Positions 16,355 through 23,858 are shown, numbered from the stretch's first letter. The stretch is 40,070 bases of DNA from Aeromicrobium sp. (GCA_025964895.1 JAOPXY010000019.1:1-40070); one strand, 5' to 3'. Numbers and translations are program-made. The notes: generated by a model from the letters alone, not told the origin.

Positions 16355-17125
16355 TCACGTCAGACCCAGCGTATCGGCGAGCAGCAAGTAGCCGACGAAG
16401 GCCACGATGTCGATCAGCGCGTGCGCGATGACGAGGGGCATGACGCGCTGGGTGCGGTGGAAGAAGTAGCCGAAGATCAGCCCCATCGCGAAGTTGCCGA
16501 AGAACGGGCCGATGCCCTGGTACAGGTGATAGCTGCCGCGCAGCGCGGCGGCGGTGACGATCGTCGCCGCCGTCGTCCAGCCGAGCTGCTTGAGGCGAGT
16601 CATCAGGTAGCCGATGACGATGACCTCCTCGAGCACGGCGTTCTTGACCGCGGCGATGATCAGGAGCACGCCCGTCCACCAGTAGGTGAGGTCGGGGGCC
16701 GGGATGATCTCGGCGGTGATGCCGAACGCCCGGCCGATGAAGTACAGGCCCAGGCCCGGCAGGCCGATCAGCGCCAGAAGGCCCATGCCGGAGAGCAGGT
16801 CGACGCGGAGGTGGCCGCGGTCGAGGCCGAGCCTGTGGGTCACGCGCTCCCTGACCGGGTCGCGTGACAGCAGGTACAGGGCGAGCGCGACGGGCACGAG
16901 CGCGAAGGCGATGCCCAGCACCTGGTAGACGAGGTCGAACAGCTCCCGGTCGTCCTGCGAGGCGTTGAGCGTGGCCGTCTGCTCGCGCAGGCCGCCGGGC
17001 AGCGTCGCCTTGCGGATCAGGCTGACGAGCGCGTAGACGCCGGACGCGCCGAGCGACAGCCCGAGGACGATCCAGACCTCGAGCTTGAGGGTGGCGCGGT
17101 CCGGGGACGACGTGCGGTCGGACAC
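16355..17125 (-). CDS. CPBP-family intramembrane glutamic protease
   Basis: This 256-residue membrane protein has about seven or eight hydrophobic segments. The Abi/CPBP signature is visible: AVLEEVIVIGYLMTRL with the catalytic Glu pair, ALRGSYHLYQGIGPFFGNF with the His/Arg motif, and the late HALIDIVAF. The family cleaves within membranes, for example prenyl-type or bacteriocin-immunity proteases. GTG 17125 lies 4 bases past the stop of the preceding metallopeptidase gene, so the two are likely co-transcribed. Confidence 0.9.
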   Translation of the reverse strand: MSDRTSSPDRATLKLEVWIVLGLSLGASGVYALVSLIRKATLPGGLREQTATLNASQDDRELFDLVYQVLGIAFALVPVALALYLLSRDPVRERVTHRLGLDRGHLRVDLLSGMGLLALIGLPGLGLYFIGRAFGITAEIIPAPDLTYWWTGVLLIIAAVKNAVLEEVIVIGYLMTRLKQLGWTTAATIVTAAALRGSYHLYQGIGPFFGNFAMGLIFGYFFHRTQRVMPLVIAHALIDIVAFVGYLLLADTLGLT

Positions 17126-17129
17126 CGGG

Positions 17130-18038
17130 TCAGAGGTCGTTCGTGCTGAACGTGTCGCACGAGTTGACGGTGCCGGAGTCGTAGCCGGTCATGAACCACT
17201 TCTGACGGGACTCGCTGGAGCCGTGGGTCCACGAGTCCTGGTTGACGTTGCCGCCGCCGAGCTCCTCCTGGATGTGGTCGTCGCCCACGGCCGCGGCGGC
17301 CGACAGTGCCGAGTCGATGTCGGCCTCGGTCAGCGGCTGCAGCAGCGTGTTGCCGTCGGCGTCCTGCGTCGTCGAGGCGTGATTGGCCCACACGCCGGCC
17401 ATGCAGTCGGCCATCAGCTCGATGCGCACGCCGCCGCTCTGCGGTCCCGTCTTGCCGTCCTGCCCCTTCTCGAGGATGCCCAGGATGTTCTCGACGTGGT
17501 GCCCGTACTCGTGTGCCACGACGTACTCCTGCGCCAGCGCGCCGCCGTCGGCGCCGTAGGTCGAGCTGAGCTCCTCGAAGAAGCTCGCGTCGATGTAGAC
17601 GCGCTCGTCGCTGGGGCAGTAGAAGGGACCGGTCTGGTTCGACGCCGTGCCGCACGGTGACTGGGTCTGGCCCTCGTAGATGACGGTCTTCGCGGCGCGG
17701 TACTGGCGGCTCACATCGGCCGGCAGCGCGTCGGCCCAGTAGTCCTGGACGCTGTTGACGGTGCCGATGATGCGGCACGTGTCGTCGCGGTTGGCGTCGG
17801 CTCCGGTCTTGCACTGCTCGAAGCTGATGGTGGACTCGTCGCCGCCGGTCTGCACCTGGCCGGTGTCGAAGGCGTTTCCGGTGCCGGTGCCGCCCAGCGA
17901 CGTGAGGTCGACGCCGAGGAAAGCGCCGATCAGCACGATGACGAGTCCGCCGATGCCGCCACCGATCGCGAGTCCGCCTCTCGAGCCACCACCGGTGACC
18001 TGGCTCGTGTCCAGATTCGCGCCCTCGTTGAAGCTCAT
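17130..18038 (-). CDS. Neutral zinc metallopeptidase, YpfJ-like
   Basis: This 302-residue protein has a Gly-rich N-terminus, one membrane anchor (LAIGGGIGGLVIVLIGAFLG) and an extracytoplasmic domain. The zinc site is EYVVAHEYGHHVENILGI (HEXXH) with ELMADCMAGVWA downstream supplying the third ligand. It fits COG2321 (YpfJ) in length. I use ATG 18038, with TAGACT eight bases upstream; upstream in-frame codons look unlike coding sequence. It is divergent from the DUF445 gene. Confidence 0.9.
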   Translation of the reverse strand: MSFNEGANLDTSQVTGGGSRGGLAIGGGIGGLVIVLIGAFLGVDLTSLGGTGTGNAFDTGQVQTGGDESTISFEQCKTGADANRDDTCRIIGTVNSVQDYWADALPADVSRQYRAAKTVIYEGQTQSPCGTASNQTGPFYCPSDERVYIDASFFEELSSTYGADGGALAQEYVVAHEYGHHVENILGILEKGQDGKTGPQSGGVRIELMADCMAGVWANHASTTQDADGNTLLQPLTEADIDSALSAAAAVGDDHIQEELGGGNVNQDSWTHGSSESRQKWFMTGYDSGTVNSCDTFSTNDL

Positions 18039-18103
18039 GACACCGAAGTCTACGCAGCGCTCTCCGCAGCGCATCAGGGCGAATCCGCCGATAGTGTCTG
18101 CGT

Positions 18104-19384
18104 GTGACCTCGACGGATACCAGCACCAGCTTCGCGATGCCCGAAGGTCTGTCGACCGGGGACGCGGCACGGCTCAGGGGCCTGCGCCGCATGCGCGCCC
18201 TCGCGCTGTCGCTGCTCGTGCTCGCGGCGATCATCTACGTCCTGACCCGCGACCACGACACCGGCTGGCTCGGCTACGTCAACGCCGGCTCGGAGGCCGC
18301 GATGGTCGGCGCGATCGCCGACTGGTTCGCGGTGACCGCGCTGTTCCGGCATCCGCTGGGCCTGCCGATCCCGCATACCGCGATCATCCCGAACCGCAAG
18401 GCGTCGCTGGGGGAGAGCCTGCAGGAGTTCGTCGCGGACAACTTCCTGCGCGAGGACGTCATCCGCGAGCGCATCGGCTCGGCGGGCGTCAGCCGGCGCG
18501 CCGGCGAGTGGCTCGTCGACGGCAACCACGTCGACCGGATCGTGAGCGACGGGTCGCGGATCCTGGCCGACGCGCTCTCGCACGTCAAGGAGTCCGATGT
18601 GTCCGCGGTCATCCAGGAGGCGCTGATCCCGCGGCTCAAGGAGGAGCAGCTGAGCCCCGTCGTCGGCCAGCTCCTGGACGAGGTGCTGCGCGACGACGCG
18701 CACCGCGGACTCGTCGACCTCGCCGTCGACGAGCTCGCCCGGTGGCTGGAGAGCAACCACGACGAGGTCGCGGCCCTGATCGAGAACCGGGCGCCCTCGT
18801 GGACCCCTCAGTGGCTCGACAAGCGCGTCGCGACCTGGGTGCACGAGCAGGTCGTCGAGTTCGTCGACGAGATCGGACGGACGGCGGACCACAGCGCCCG
18901 CCTCGCCCTCGACAGCTGGCTGCACGACCTCGCCGACGGCCTGCAGCACGACCCGGACACGATGGAGCGCTTCGAGCGGCTCAAGGAGCGGATGCTGTCG
19001 CAGCCGGGCCTCGGGACGACGTCCGTCCAGCTGTGGGACGCGCTGCGGCGCGCGCTGATCGGCTCGCTCGGCGACGAGACCGGACTGCTGCGGACGCGGG
19101 TCAAGGACGAGATCGAGCGGCTGGGCCGCCGCCTGATCGACGACGAGGTGTTGAGCGCGCGAGTGGATTCCACGATCGCCGACATCGCGTCCTACGCCGT
19201 CAACCACTACGGCCACGAGGTCGCCACGATCATCTCCGCGACCGTCAACCGCTGGGACGGCAAGGAGACCGCCGAACGGATCGAGCTGCACGTCGGCCGG
19301 GACCTGCAGTTCATCCGCATCAACGGCACGGTCGTCGGCGGCCTCGCCGGCGTCGTCATCCACGCCGTCTCCACCGTCATCTGA
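18104..19384 (+). CDS. DUF445 family membrane protein
   Basis: This 426-residue protein has an N-terminal membrane region (ALALSLLVLAAIIYVLTR, then MVGAIADWFAVTALFRHPLG, the DUF445 hallmark) and IPHTAIIPNRKASLGESLQ. A long helical cytoplasmic or periplasmic segment follows. The C-terminus has a second hydrophobic helix (GTVVGGLAGVVIHAVSTVI). Its function is not known. GTG 18104 is preceded at six bases by TAGTGT (18092-18097), so it is likely leaderless. Confidence 0.92.
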   Translation: MTSTDTSTSFAMPEGLSTGDAARLRGLRRMRALALSLLVLAAIIYVLTRDHDTGWLGYVNAGSEAAMVGAIADWFAVTALFRHPLGLPIPHTAIIPNRKASLGESLQEFVADNFLREDVIRERIGSAGVSRRAGEWLVDGNHVDRIVSDGSRILADALSHVKESDVSAVIQEALIPRLKEEQLSPVVGQLLDEVLRDDAHRGLVDLAVDELARWLESNHDEVAALIENRAPSWTPQWLDKRVATWVHEQVVEFVDEIGRTADHSARLALDSWLHDLADGLQHDPDTMERFERLKERMLSQPGLGTTSVQLWDALRRALIGSLGDETGLLRTRVKDEIERLGRRLIDDEVLSARVDSTIADIASYAVNHYGHEVATIISATVNRWDGKETAERIELHVGRDLQFIRINGTVVGGLAGVVIHAVSTVI

Positions 19385-19405
19385 CCCTCAACCCGACGGT
19401 CAGAG

Positions 19406-19479
19406 TCAGTCCACAATTGTGGACAACCTGTGGGTAACTCCCGGTGAACTGTGGGTGACGTGCGCCACACTGTGGACAC
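19406..19479 (+). promoter_or_regulatory. Cluster of DnaA-box-like motifs, helically phased
   Basis: Four same-strand motifs TGTGGACAA (19418), TGTGGGTAA (19429), TGTGGGTGA (19450) and TGTGGACAC (19471) start 11, 21 and 21 bases apart, i.e. one and two helical turns. A fifth, inverted motif overlaps the first and makes the 16-bp palindrome GTCCACAATTGTGGAC (19409-19424). The first is a perfect match to the actinobacterial DnaA box TTGTCCACA read on the other strand. There is no dnaA or dnaN nearby, so this is probably not oriC but a secondary DnaA-binding site. Confidence 0.6.
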
Positions 19480-19523
19480 TCTGGACGGTTCGGAAAACCT
19501 ATCTCGATTCCCGGCAAAATCGC

Positions 19524-19736
19524 TTGCATGACGGGGCGAAGGGGGCGTACACCTGAGTTATCGCACTCCTTAGGGAGAGCAACGAAGGGATCGTTAGTCA
19601 CACCCATGGTCATCCGCCCAGGCTGGTGACAGCCGGCCGGTGATGAGGTTGGCGGGGACGAGGATCGGTCCCGGACTTGAACGAGACATCACGCTCGATC
19701 ACGAGGCCCCGGGAACTCACACGTCCCCGGGGCCTC
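19524..19736 (+). ncRNA. Candidate small RNA or leader transcript with terminator
   Basis: TTGCAT (19524-19529) and TACACC (19548-19553) are weak promoter-like hexamers 18 bases apart. The stretch after them has local structure (CTCCTTAGGGAG near 19566) and ends in the hairpin at 19703-19736. The only short reading frame is a 7-codon ATG frame at about 19605 (MVIRPGW). A longer minus-strand frame, 19377-19613, would cross the DnaA-box cluster and looks accidental. I do not recognise an RNA family. Confidence 0.3.
19703..19736 (+). terminator. Strong GC hairpin upstream of tRNA-Leu
   Basis: GAGGCCCCGGG (19703-19713) pairs perfectly with CCCGGGGCCTC (19726-19736) around a 12-base loop. No T-tract follows, which is common in high-GC actinobacteria. 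Confidence 0.65.
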
Positions 19737-19831
19737 ATCTCGCGTGCTGGCATCGCAGGCAGATCGGCCGCCGCGACGCGACCGCTTCGCGACAGGGGAG
19801 ACCGGGATTCGGAACCTCGGACACCCTTTGT

Positions 19832-19837
19832 TAGAGT
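19832..19837 (+). promoter_or_regulatory. Likely -10 box of the tRNA-Leu gene
   Basis: TAGAGT lies 32 bases before the tRNA 5' end; TTCGGA at 19808-19813 could be the -35 with an 18-base spacer. Confidence 0.4.
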
Positions 19838-19868
19838 TCAGTGCTGCACCGCGCTCATCAGAGCGCAT

Positions 19869-19953
19869 GTCCGGGTGGCGGAATGGTAGACGCGCTAGCT
19901 TGAGGTGCTAGTGCCCTGTTAGGGGCGTGGGGGTTCAAGTCCCCCCTCGGACA
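19869..19953 (+). tRNA. tRNA-Leu(GAG)
   Basis: An 85-base class II tRNA. The acceptor stem is GTCCGGG with CTCGGAC (one G-U pair). The D-arm begins TGGCGGAATGG. The anticodon stem GCTAG/CTAG holds the loop with anticodon GAG (leucine, CUC/CUU). A long variable arm (TGCCCTGTTAGGGGCG) and the T-arm GGGGGTTCAAGTCCCCC complete the fold. CCA is not fully encoded. The island's left attachment site starts 4 bases after the discriminator base. Confidence 0.95.
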
Positions 19954-19956
19954 CCC

Positions 19957-20007
19957 AAGCGATAGTGGCCCTGAACTGCGGAAACGCGGTCGGGGCCACT
20001 TTGCATT
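19957..20007 (+). repeat. attL: left copy of a 51-bp perfect direct repeat, also the tRNA terminator
   Basis: The 51 bases are identical to 33980-34030. They contain a rho-independent terminator: AGTGGCCC (19964-19971) pairs with GGGCCACT (to 20000), an inner stem CTGCG/CGCGG closes a GAAA tetraloop, and TTTGCATTTT follows. The repeat begins just after the tRNA, so the integration target is the terminator, not the tRNA 3' end. Confidence 0.85.
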
Positions 20008-20091
20008 TTCCTCCATGGGGGCACCGTGGGGGCACGTGCGGGCCTCGGGGAAGCACCGATGACACCTAATGAGGGTCAGAGGAGCACGACG

Positions 20092-20817
20092 ATGGCATGG
20101 ATCGAGCACAGAAAACGAGCCGATGGCGGGGTCTCCGCGAGGGTCGTATGGCGGTTTGGTGGTCGCCGCGGGGCGCCACGCGAAGATGAGACGTTCAGCG
20201 CGGGCAGCGACGCGCAGAACCGGGCTCGGGCCGAGGGTTTCAAGCAGATGGTCGAGGCGGCCGGGGGCCATTGGCCCGACGGGTGGGTCAAGGGTGAAGG
20301 ATTCGTTCGCGCCCGTGGCGAGGAGCGGTACAGCCCACCGCCGAGCTTCGCGAACGTCGGTGAGGAATACGTGCGACAGATCGTGGACATCTCGCCCGGG
20401 CAGCGCAAGCGATACCTGTCGTCGATCCGCGTTCTTGCCAACCTGGAGGTGCGCGGCACACGGATCTTCGGCCGACCGGTGGATGCGATCGCGGAGCGGG
20501 ACATCAAGGCCTGGCTCATCGACTGGGACCGCTCCCTGAAGACGAAAGCGAATTATCACGGGCTGCTCTATGGCGTGTTCACGTATGCCGCAGAACAGGG
20601 TCATCTGACGATCAACCCGTGTGCCCGTACCGCACCGAAACGATCGCGGGTAAGACAATCCCAGGCCGAGCTGCGGTTCCTCACCGAGAAGGAGCTGCGC
20701 ACCGCCGCGCGCCTTGCCGGCGCCTACGGCGACATCCTCACCTTCACGGCGAGCACTGCCGGCAGGGAGTCGACGAACGCCAAGATCGTTGAGTCGCCGT
20801 CCCCGATGCTGGGGTAG
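20092..20817 (+). pseudogene. Tyrosine-recombinase integrase, catalytic domain lost
   Basis: The frame starts at ATG 20092 with GGAG upstream. It encodes an arm-binding start (MAWIEHRKRADGGVSARVVW), the helical core-binding domain (FANVGEEYVRQIVD, KTKANYHGLLYGVFTYAAEQ) and the beginning of the catalytic domain (FLTEKELRTAARLAGAYGDI). It should continue with the TG-R-GE active-site segment, but after about LTFTASTAG (near 20755-20765) the sequence becomes the antisense of the tlpA-like gene. The catalytic Arg, the HxxR and the Tyr nucleophile are all missing. It sits 85 bases inside attL, the usual position for the island's own integrase, so the island is probably no longer self-mobile. Confidence 0.85.
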
Positions 20818-21239
20818 GGGACGTTCTTGGCCTTGGCGAAGGCCTTCGAGGTCGCTGGGCTTTCGCGGATGGCGATGCCCAAGAACTCCACGCCGGTCGG
20901 TTTGAGCTCGGTGGCCAGGCGGCTCAGGATGGGCTGCTCGACGCGGCACGGAGGACACCAGGACCCCCAGACGTTGACGACCACGACCTTGCCACGCCAT
21001 TGCGTGGCCGACAGGGGGTTGCCGTCCAGGTCCAGCCCTGCGACGTCGACGGGCTCGCCCCTTTCGTCTGGTGGCAGGCGGGTGATGCCTCCGGCGCCCT
21101 GGACCGGGCCGTCATCGTTCGGGGCTGGAGTCTCACCCCCGCAGGCAGCGGTCAGCACAAGCACGGCGGCGGCGATGACAGCGAGCACAGATCGGGTTCT
21201 GAAGGGGGCGGGTGCGTTGGTGCGGGTGTTCAGGGCCAT
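20724..21239 (-). pseudogene. TlpA/ResA-like thioredoxin lipoprotein, C-terminus truncated
   Basis: The protein has a lipoprotein signal (SVLAVIAAAVLVLTAAC, lipobox LTAAC) and a thioredoxin fold with VVVNVWGSWCPPCRVEQPIL (redox WCPPC). GVEFLGIAIRES and the segment ending AFVDSLPA follow. The family then has the cis-Pro and a last beta-hairpin, but here the frame runs into antisense integrase sequence and stops at 20724. It keeps the active site but lacks the end of the fold. It overlaps the DUF3152 gene by 10 bases and is the last gene of that operon. Such proteins reduce disulfides in cytochrome c or copper-site assembly outside the membrane. Confidence 0.82.
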
Positions 21240-22027
21240 GGGTTCTTTTCGCATCCTTGGAGTCCTTTGGTCTGCTGGAGCATCACGGGCGCTGGCGCGC
21301 CGGCCCTGGGGCAGCTCTGGTGGTCGCGGCCGAGGCGGTGGCCGACTTCGTGGTTGATGAGGTACTGGCGGTAGCCGCCGATGTCGTCGTCGTAGGCCGG
21401 GGAGCCGTTGGACCAGCGCAGGGCGTTCAGGACGACTAGGTCTCCGTTGCGGCACGAGACCTGTCCGTTGGTTCGCAATGGGGCACACAGTCGGTCGACG
21501 GTGTCCGGGGTGGCGAGCAGCACTCGGGTGGGAGCTGCGTCGGCCACCCGCTGGAACGTCGTTGCCGTTGCCGCCGACCAGCCGCGCCCGTCTGTCAGGG
21601 TTCGGTCAACTGTGGAGGCGATCTGGGCGGGTTCGTAGGTCAGCGTGTCCTCGACTTCCACGGTGTACGTGAACGCGCCCGCCGATGCGGCGTTGTCGGG
21701 TGCCGGCGCGATGACGAATCGGCCTGAACCGCTGCTCGGGACCGCCACAGGTGACCTGTCGTCGGCAGATGGCGGGGACGGCTGTGCCGAGGCCTTCGGC
21801 GTCGCTGGCGTCATCAGCGCAGCCGGGCTGGGGTTGCTGACCGTAGGCAGGAGCAGGGCCAAAAGATGATCCGGGCGTTGTTGAGGCCCGTCATCTGCCG
21901 CGGCCACGACCGCACCCGTAGTGATTATGAGAACCGCGGTGGCGGTGGCTGTTCGGGCAAGGCGTTGACGTCGCGTCAGGGTTCGTCGTCTTCGCGGCTT
22001 GGCACGCCGCTGTTGTGCCGGTGCCAT
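21230..22027 (-). CDS. DUF3152 secreted metzincin-like protein
   Basis: This 265-residue protein has a basic N-terminus, one membrane helix and a Pro/Ser-rich linker. The DUF3152 domain follows, with VEVEDTLTYEPAQIASTVDR and LCAPLRTNGQVSCRNGDLVV. The zinc-binding sequence NHEVGHRLGRDHQSCP is a full HExxHxxGxxH metzincin motif, and APAPVMLQQTKGLQGCEKNP with the closing NPWP gives a Met turn. The first codon could be GTG 22030 or ATG 22027; the ATG overlaps the DUF305 stop. It probably cleaves proteins outside the cell, with an unknown substrate. Confidence 0.88.
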   Translation of the reverse strand: MAPAQQRRAKPRRRRTLTRRQRLARTATATAVLIITTGAVVAAADDGPQQRPDHLLALLLPTVSNPSPAALMTPATPKASAQPSPPSADDRSPVAVPSSGSGRFVIAPAPDNAASAGAFTYTVEVEDTLTYEPAQIASTVDRTLTDGRGWSAATATTFQRVADAAPTRVLLATPDTVDRLCAPLRTNGQVSCRNGDLVVLNALRWSNGSPAYDDDIGGYRQYLINHEVGHRLGRDHQSCPRAGAPAPVMLQQTKGLQGCEKNPWP

Positions 22028-22575
22028 CACGGTGCCGCCGCCGACGCGAGCCCCATGTTGGCCTGGCGTCGCTCTGCGGAGATGCTGCGCGCAAGCCCGA
22101 GCATGAGCTTGTCGTAGCCGCCCGATAACTGTCGTTCAGCGCGGGCGACGTACTCGCGGTTGTGCGCGACTGTCGTCGCGATGAACGCCAGGTCGAACTG
22201 TGGCCCGTCCAGCGAAGCGAGGGCGGCAAGCTCGTCTTTGCCGCGGACTTGCGGGTCATCTGCCTCGCCCTGGTGTGCCGCGTCTGGAGTGTCCGGGGTC
22301 TGGCCCCAGGCGCCGATGTAGCCGGCCACCATGGCTATCTCGGCACGTGCTTCGTCGTCCGTGCTGTCGACCGTTTCGAGGACTGCAGAGTCTGTGGTCT
22401 TGGCCCGGGCCAGGTCCGCTAGTTCGAGCGTTCGCTGGTGGGCGCTGATGACATCCTTGGCGTACTGGAGGTCTTCGGCGTTGTAGGTGTCGCTGGTGGA
22501 GCCGGTGCCTGAGCATCCTGCGACCGCAAGGGTCGCGGCCATGGCGGCAGCGGCGGACAGGGGTGTCCTGCGCAT
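22027..22575 (-). CDS. DUF305-like lipoprotein
   Basis: This 182-residue protein has a lipoprotein signal ending LAVAGCSG. Its helical domain has two internally similar segments (YAKDVISAHQRTLELADLAR and FIATTVAHNREYVARAERQL). These align with the DUF305 (ferritin-like) repeats, but the usual HH pairs are reduced to single His. DUF305 proteins are often found in copper-resistance loci. It is the first gene of the operon DUF305, DUF3152, tlpA. AGGA lies upstream of ATG 22575. Confidence 0.7.
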   Translation of the reverse strand: MRRTPLSAAAAMAATLAVAGCSGTGSTSDTYNAEDLQYAKDVISAHQRTLELADLARAKTTDSAVLETVDSTDDEARAEIAMVAGYIGAWGQTPDTPDAAHQGEADDPQVRGKDELAALASLDGPQFDLAFIATTVAHNREYVARAERQLSGGYDKLMLGLARSISAERRQANMGLASAAAP

Positions 22576-22602
22576 GGGTGTCCTAGGTCGAAGGTGTGTG
22601 TC

Positions 22603-22638
22603 TGACGGGTCCTGTCGCCGAAGCGACAGGACCCATCA
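22603..22638 (-). terminator. Strong hairpin between the DUF6153-like gene and DUF305 gene
   Basis: On the minus strand GGGTCCTGTCGC and GCGACAGGACCC pair perfectly around a TTCG loop. The outer CTGA/TCAG pairs lengthen the stem to 16 bp. It overlaps the stop codon of the upstream gene, so it ends that transcript or attenuates read-through into the DUF305 operon. Confidence 0.8.
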
Positions 22639-23055
22639 GCACCTCAGGACGCAGGAACTCTGCAGCGGAGTCAGACCGGGGTAAGACGAACGTGTGACCC
22701 CGAAGGCGACGAGCTGCGCTCGTGGGTTCGACCACAGGGCCGCGTCGCGACGCCAGGCGCGCAGCAGGAGAACCGCGCCCACGCTTGCCATCGCCACGAC
22801 GCACATGATGGCCAGGCCGCACTCGCCAGCGCGGCCAGTGTCCGGGACGTGTGAGGCGGCATCGGCGCCTACTGCGAGCGCCTGACCGCCAGCGGCCGTC
22901 GCCGCAGAAGACGACCCAGCAGCGCCGCCGACATCGTCGTGCGCGGCGGTCGCGACAGCGTCGTGCAACACCAACAGGATGAACGCCGCGGCAATGGCCA
23001 CGACGGCGCGCGCCACCAGCTGGCGACGCTCGCGGGTGAGCCCCAGGACGTTCAT
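22636..23055 (-). CDS. Small membrane protein, DUF6153-like
   Basis: This 139-residue protein has two hydrophobic helices: VARAVVAIAAAFILLVL followed by HDAVATAAHDD, and AGECGLAIMCVVAMASVGAVLLL. The pattern of a first helix, a His/Ala-rich loop, and a Cys-containing second helix resembles DUF6153 proteins found beside actinobacterial copper genes. The start is uncertain: ATG 23055, ATG 23076 or GTG 23094 are all in frame and no clear ribosome site helps. It is divergent from copC. Confidence 0.55.
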   Translation of the reverse strand: MNVLGLTRERRQLVARAVVAIAAAFILLVLHDAVATAAHDDVGGAAGSSSAATAAGGQALAVGADAASHVPDTGRAGECGLAIMCVVAMASVGAVLLLRAWRRDAALWSNPRAQLVAFGVTRSSYPGLTPLQSSCVLRC

Positions 23056-23152
23056 CGAGGTCAGGTTAGCGAACATGGCAACGGCATTCGACACTCGTCG
23101 GGGTCCGCCGATAACCCGTCCAGCTCGCCGAGACGTCGGCAGACATCTGGTT

Positions 23153-23169
23153 TACTACGCGCAGTAGTA
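23153..23169. promoter_or_regulatory. TACTAC-N5-GTAGTA palindrome between copC and the DUF6153-like gene
   Basis: Both half sites are perfect 6-mers (23153-23158 and 23164-23169) around GCGCA. The site sits 34 bases before copC in the divergent promoter region. Its shape resembles sites of BlaI/CopY-type repressors; this is inferred from the form only. Confidence 0.5.
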
Positions 23170-23202
23170 GTTCCGCGCCTCGTGCGCTGACCAGGAGGAA
23201 AC

Positions 23203-23817
23203 ATGCGACAGCTGTTCGTGCTGATGGGTGCCGCGGTGGCCGCCGTGGTGGTCTGGGCGCCGTCCACTGCTTCGGCGCACGCTTCGCTCGAGTCGTCCAG
23301 TCCTGCGCAGGGCGCAACCGTCCAGACCATGCCCGCCCAGGTGACGTTGACGCTCACCGAACCGGTACAGCGTCCGTCCCAGGTCGAAGTGACCGCACCG
23401 GACGGCCGGCGCGTGAACAGCGAAACAGCCACGGTCCTGGACAACACTGTCACCAGCGTCATCGACCGGCCGACCTCGCCTGGCACCTACCGGATGACCT
23501 ACAGCATCGTGTCGGTCGACGACCACACCGTCACCGGCACCATCGCTTTCAACGTCCAGGCCTCCAACCCGTCCGCGGCACCGACCACGACCCCATCGGT
23601 GGACGAGCCCGCGCCCAGCGAGCCCACCGAACCCTCCCAGAGCCCCACGACACCAGCGGGTCCCAGCTCTCAGACGCAGGTGCTGCCCGACTCAGGCGGA
23701 TCTTCGACCGCCAAGGACGCCATCACGATCGTCGGGTTCTCCATCGTGACCATGGCAGGTCTGGTCCTGGTCATCCGAGCCGGCCTGAAGTCCACTGGCG
23801 CCGAAGACGACGACTGA
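23203..23817 (+). CDS. copC: CopC-domain copper resistance protein with C-terminal membrane anchor
   Basis: This 204-residue protein has a signal peptide that would be cut after STASA, leaving a mature N-terminal His, which is the Cu(II) ligand in CopC. The CopC domain contains LESSSPAQGATVQTMPAQVT and SIVSVDDHTVTGTIAFNV, with the DxH-type second ligand region. A Pro/Thr/Ser-rich stalk follows, then one membrane helix (IVGFSIVTMAGLVLVIRAG) and an acidic tail. CopC binds copper outside the membrane. ATG 23203 has AGGAGG upstream. It is followed after 41 bases by the ArsR gene, which has its own promoter. Confidence 0.9.
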   Translation: MRQLFVLMGAAVAAVVVWAPSTASAHASLESSSPAQGATVQTMPAQVTLTLTEPVQRPSQVEVTAPDGRRVNSETATVLDNTVTSVIDRPTSPGTYRMTYSIVSVDDHTVTGTIAFNVQASNPSAAPTTTPSVDEPAPSEPTEPSQSPTTPAGPSSQTQVLPDSGGSSTAKDAITIVGFSIVTMAGLVLVIRAGLKSTGAEDDD

Positions 23818-23822
23818 CACGC

Positions 23823-23852
23823 TTGCCAACCAACACGTCTGGCAACTATCAT
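23823..23852 (+). promoter_or_regulatory. Promoter and operator of the ArsR-CDF operon
   Basis: TTGCCA (23823-23828) and TATCAT (23847-23852) make a promoter with an 18-base spacer, and the ATG follows after six bases, so the mRNA is leaderless. TTGCCA also pairs with TGGCAA (23840-23845) in an inverted repeat spaced by 11 bases. A bound repressor would therefore cover the -35 and the spacer. Confidence 0.6.
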
Positions 23853-23858
23853 CGCCGC

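Noticed and set aside
19406..19479. Chromosomal origin oriC
   Set aside because: No dnaA, dnaN or rpmH nearby, no AT-rich unwinding region, and only about five boxes.
19377..19613. A 78-codon minus-strand frame with CPQC after DUF445
   Set aside because: It crosses the DnaA-box cluster, has no ribosome site, and the Cys pair is the only feature.
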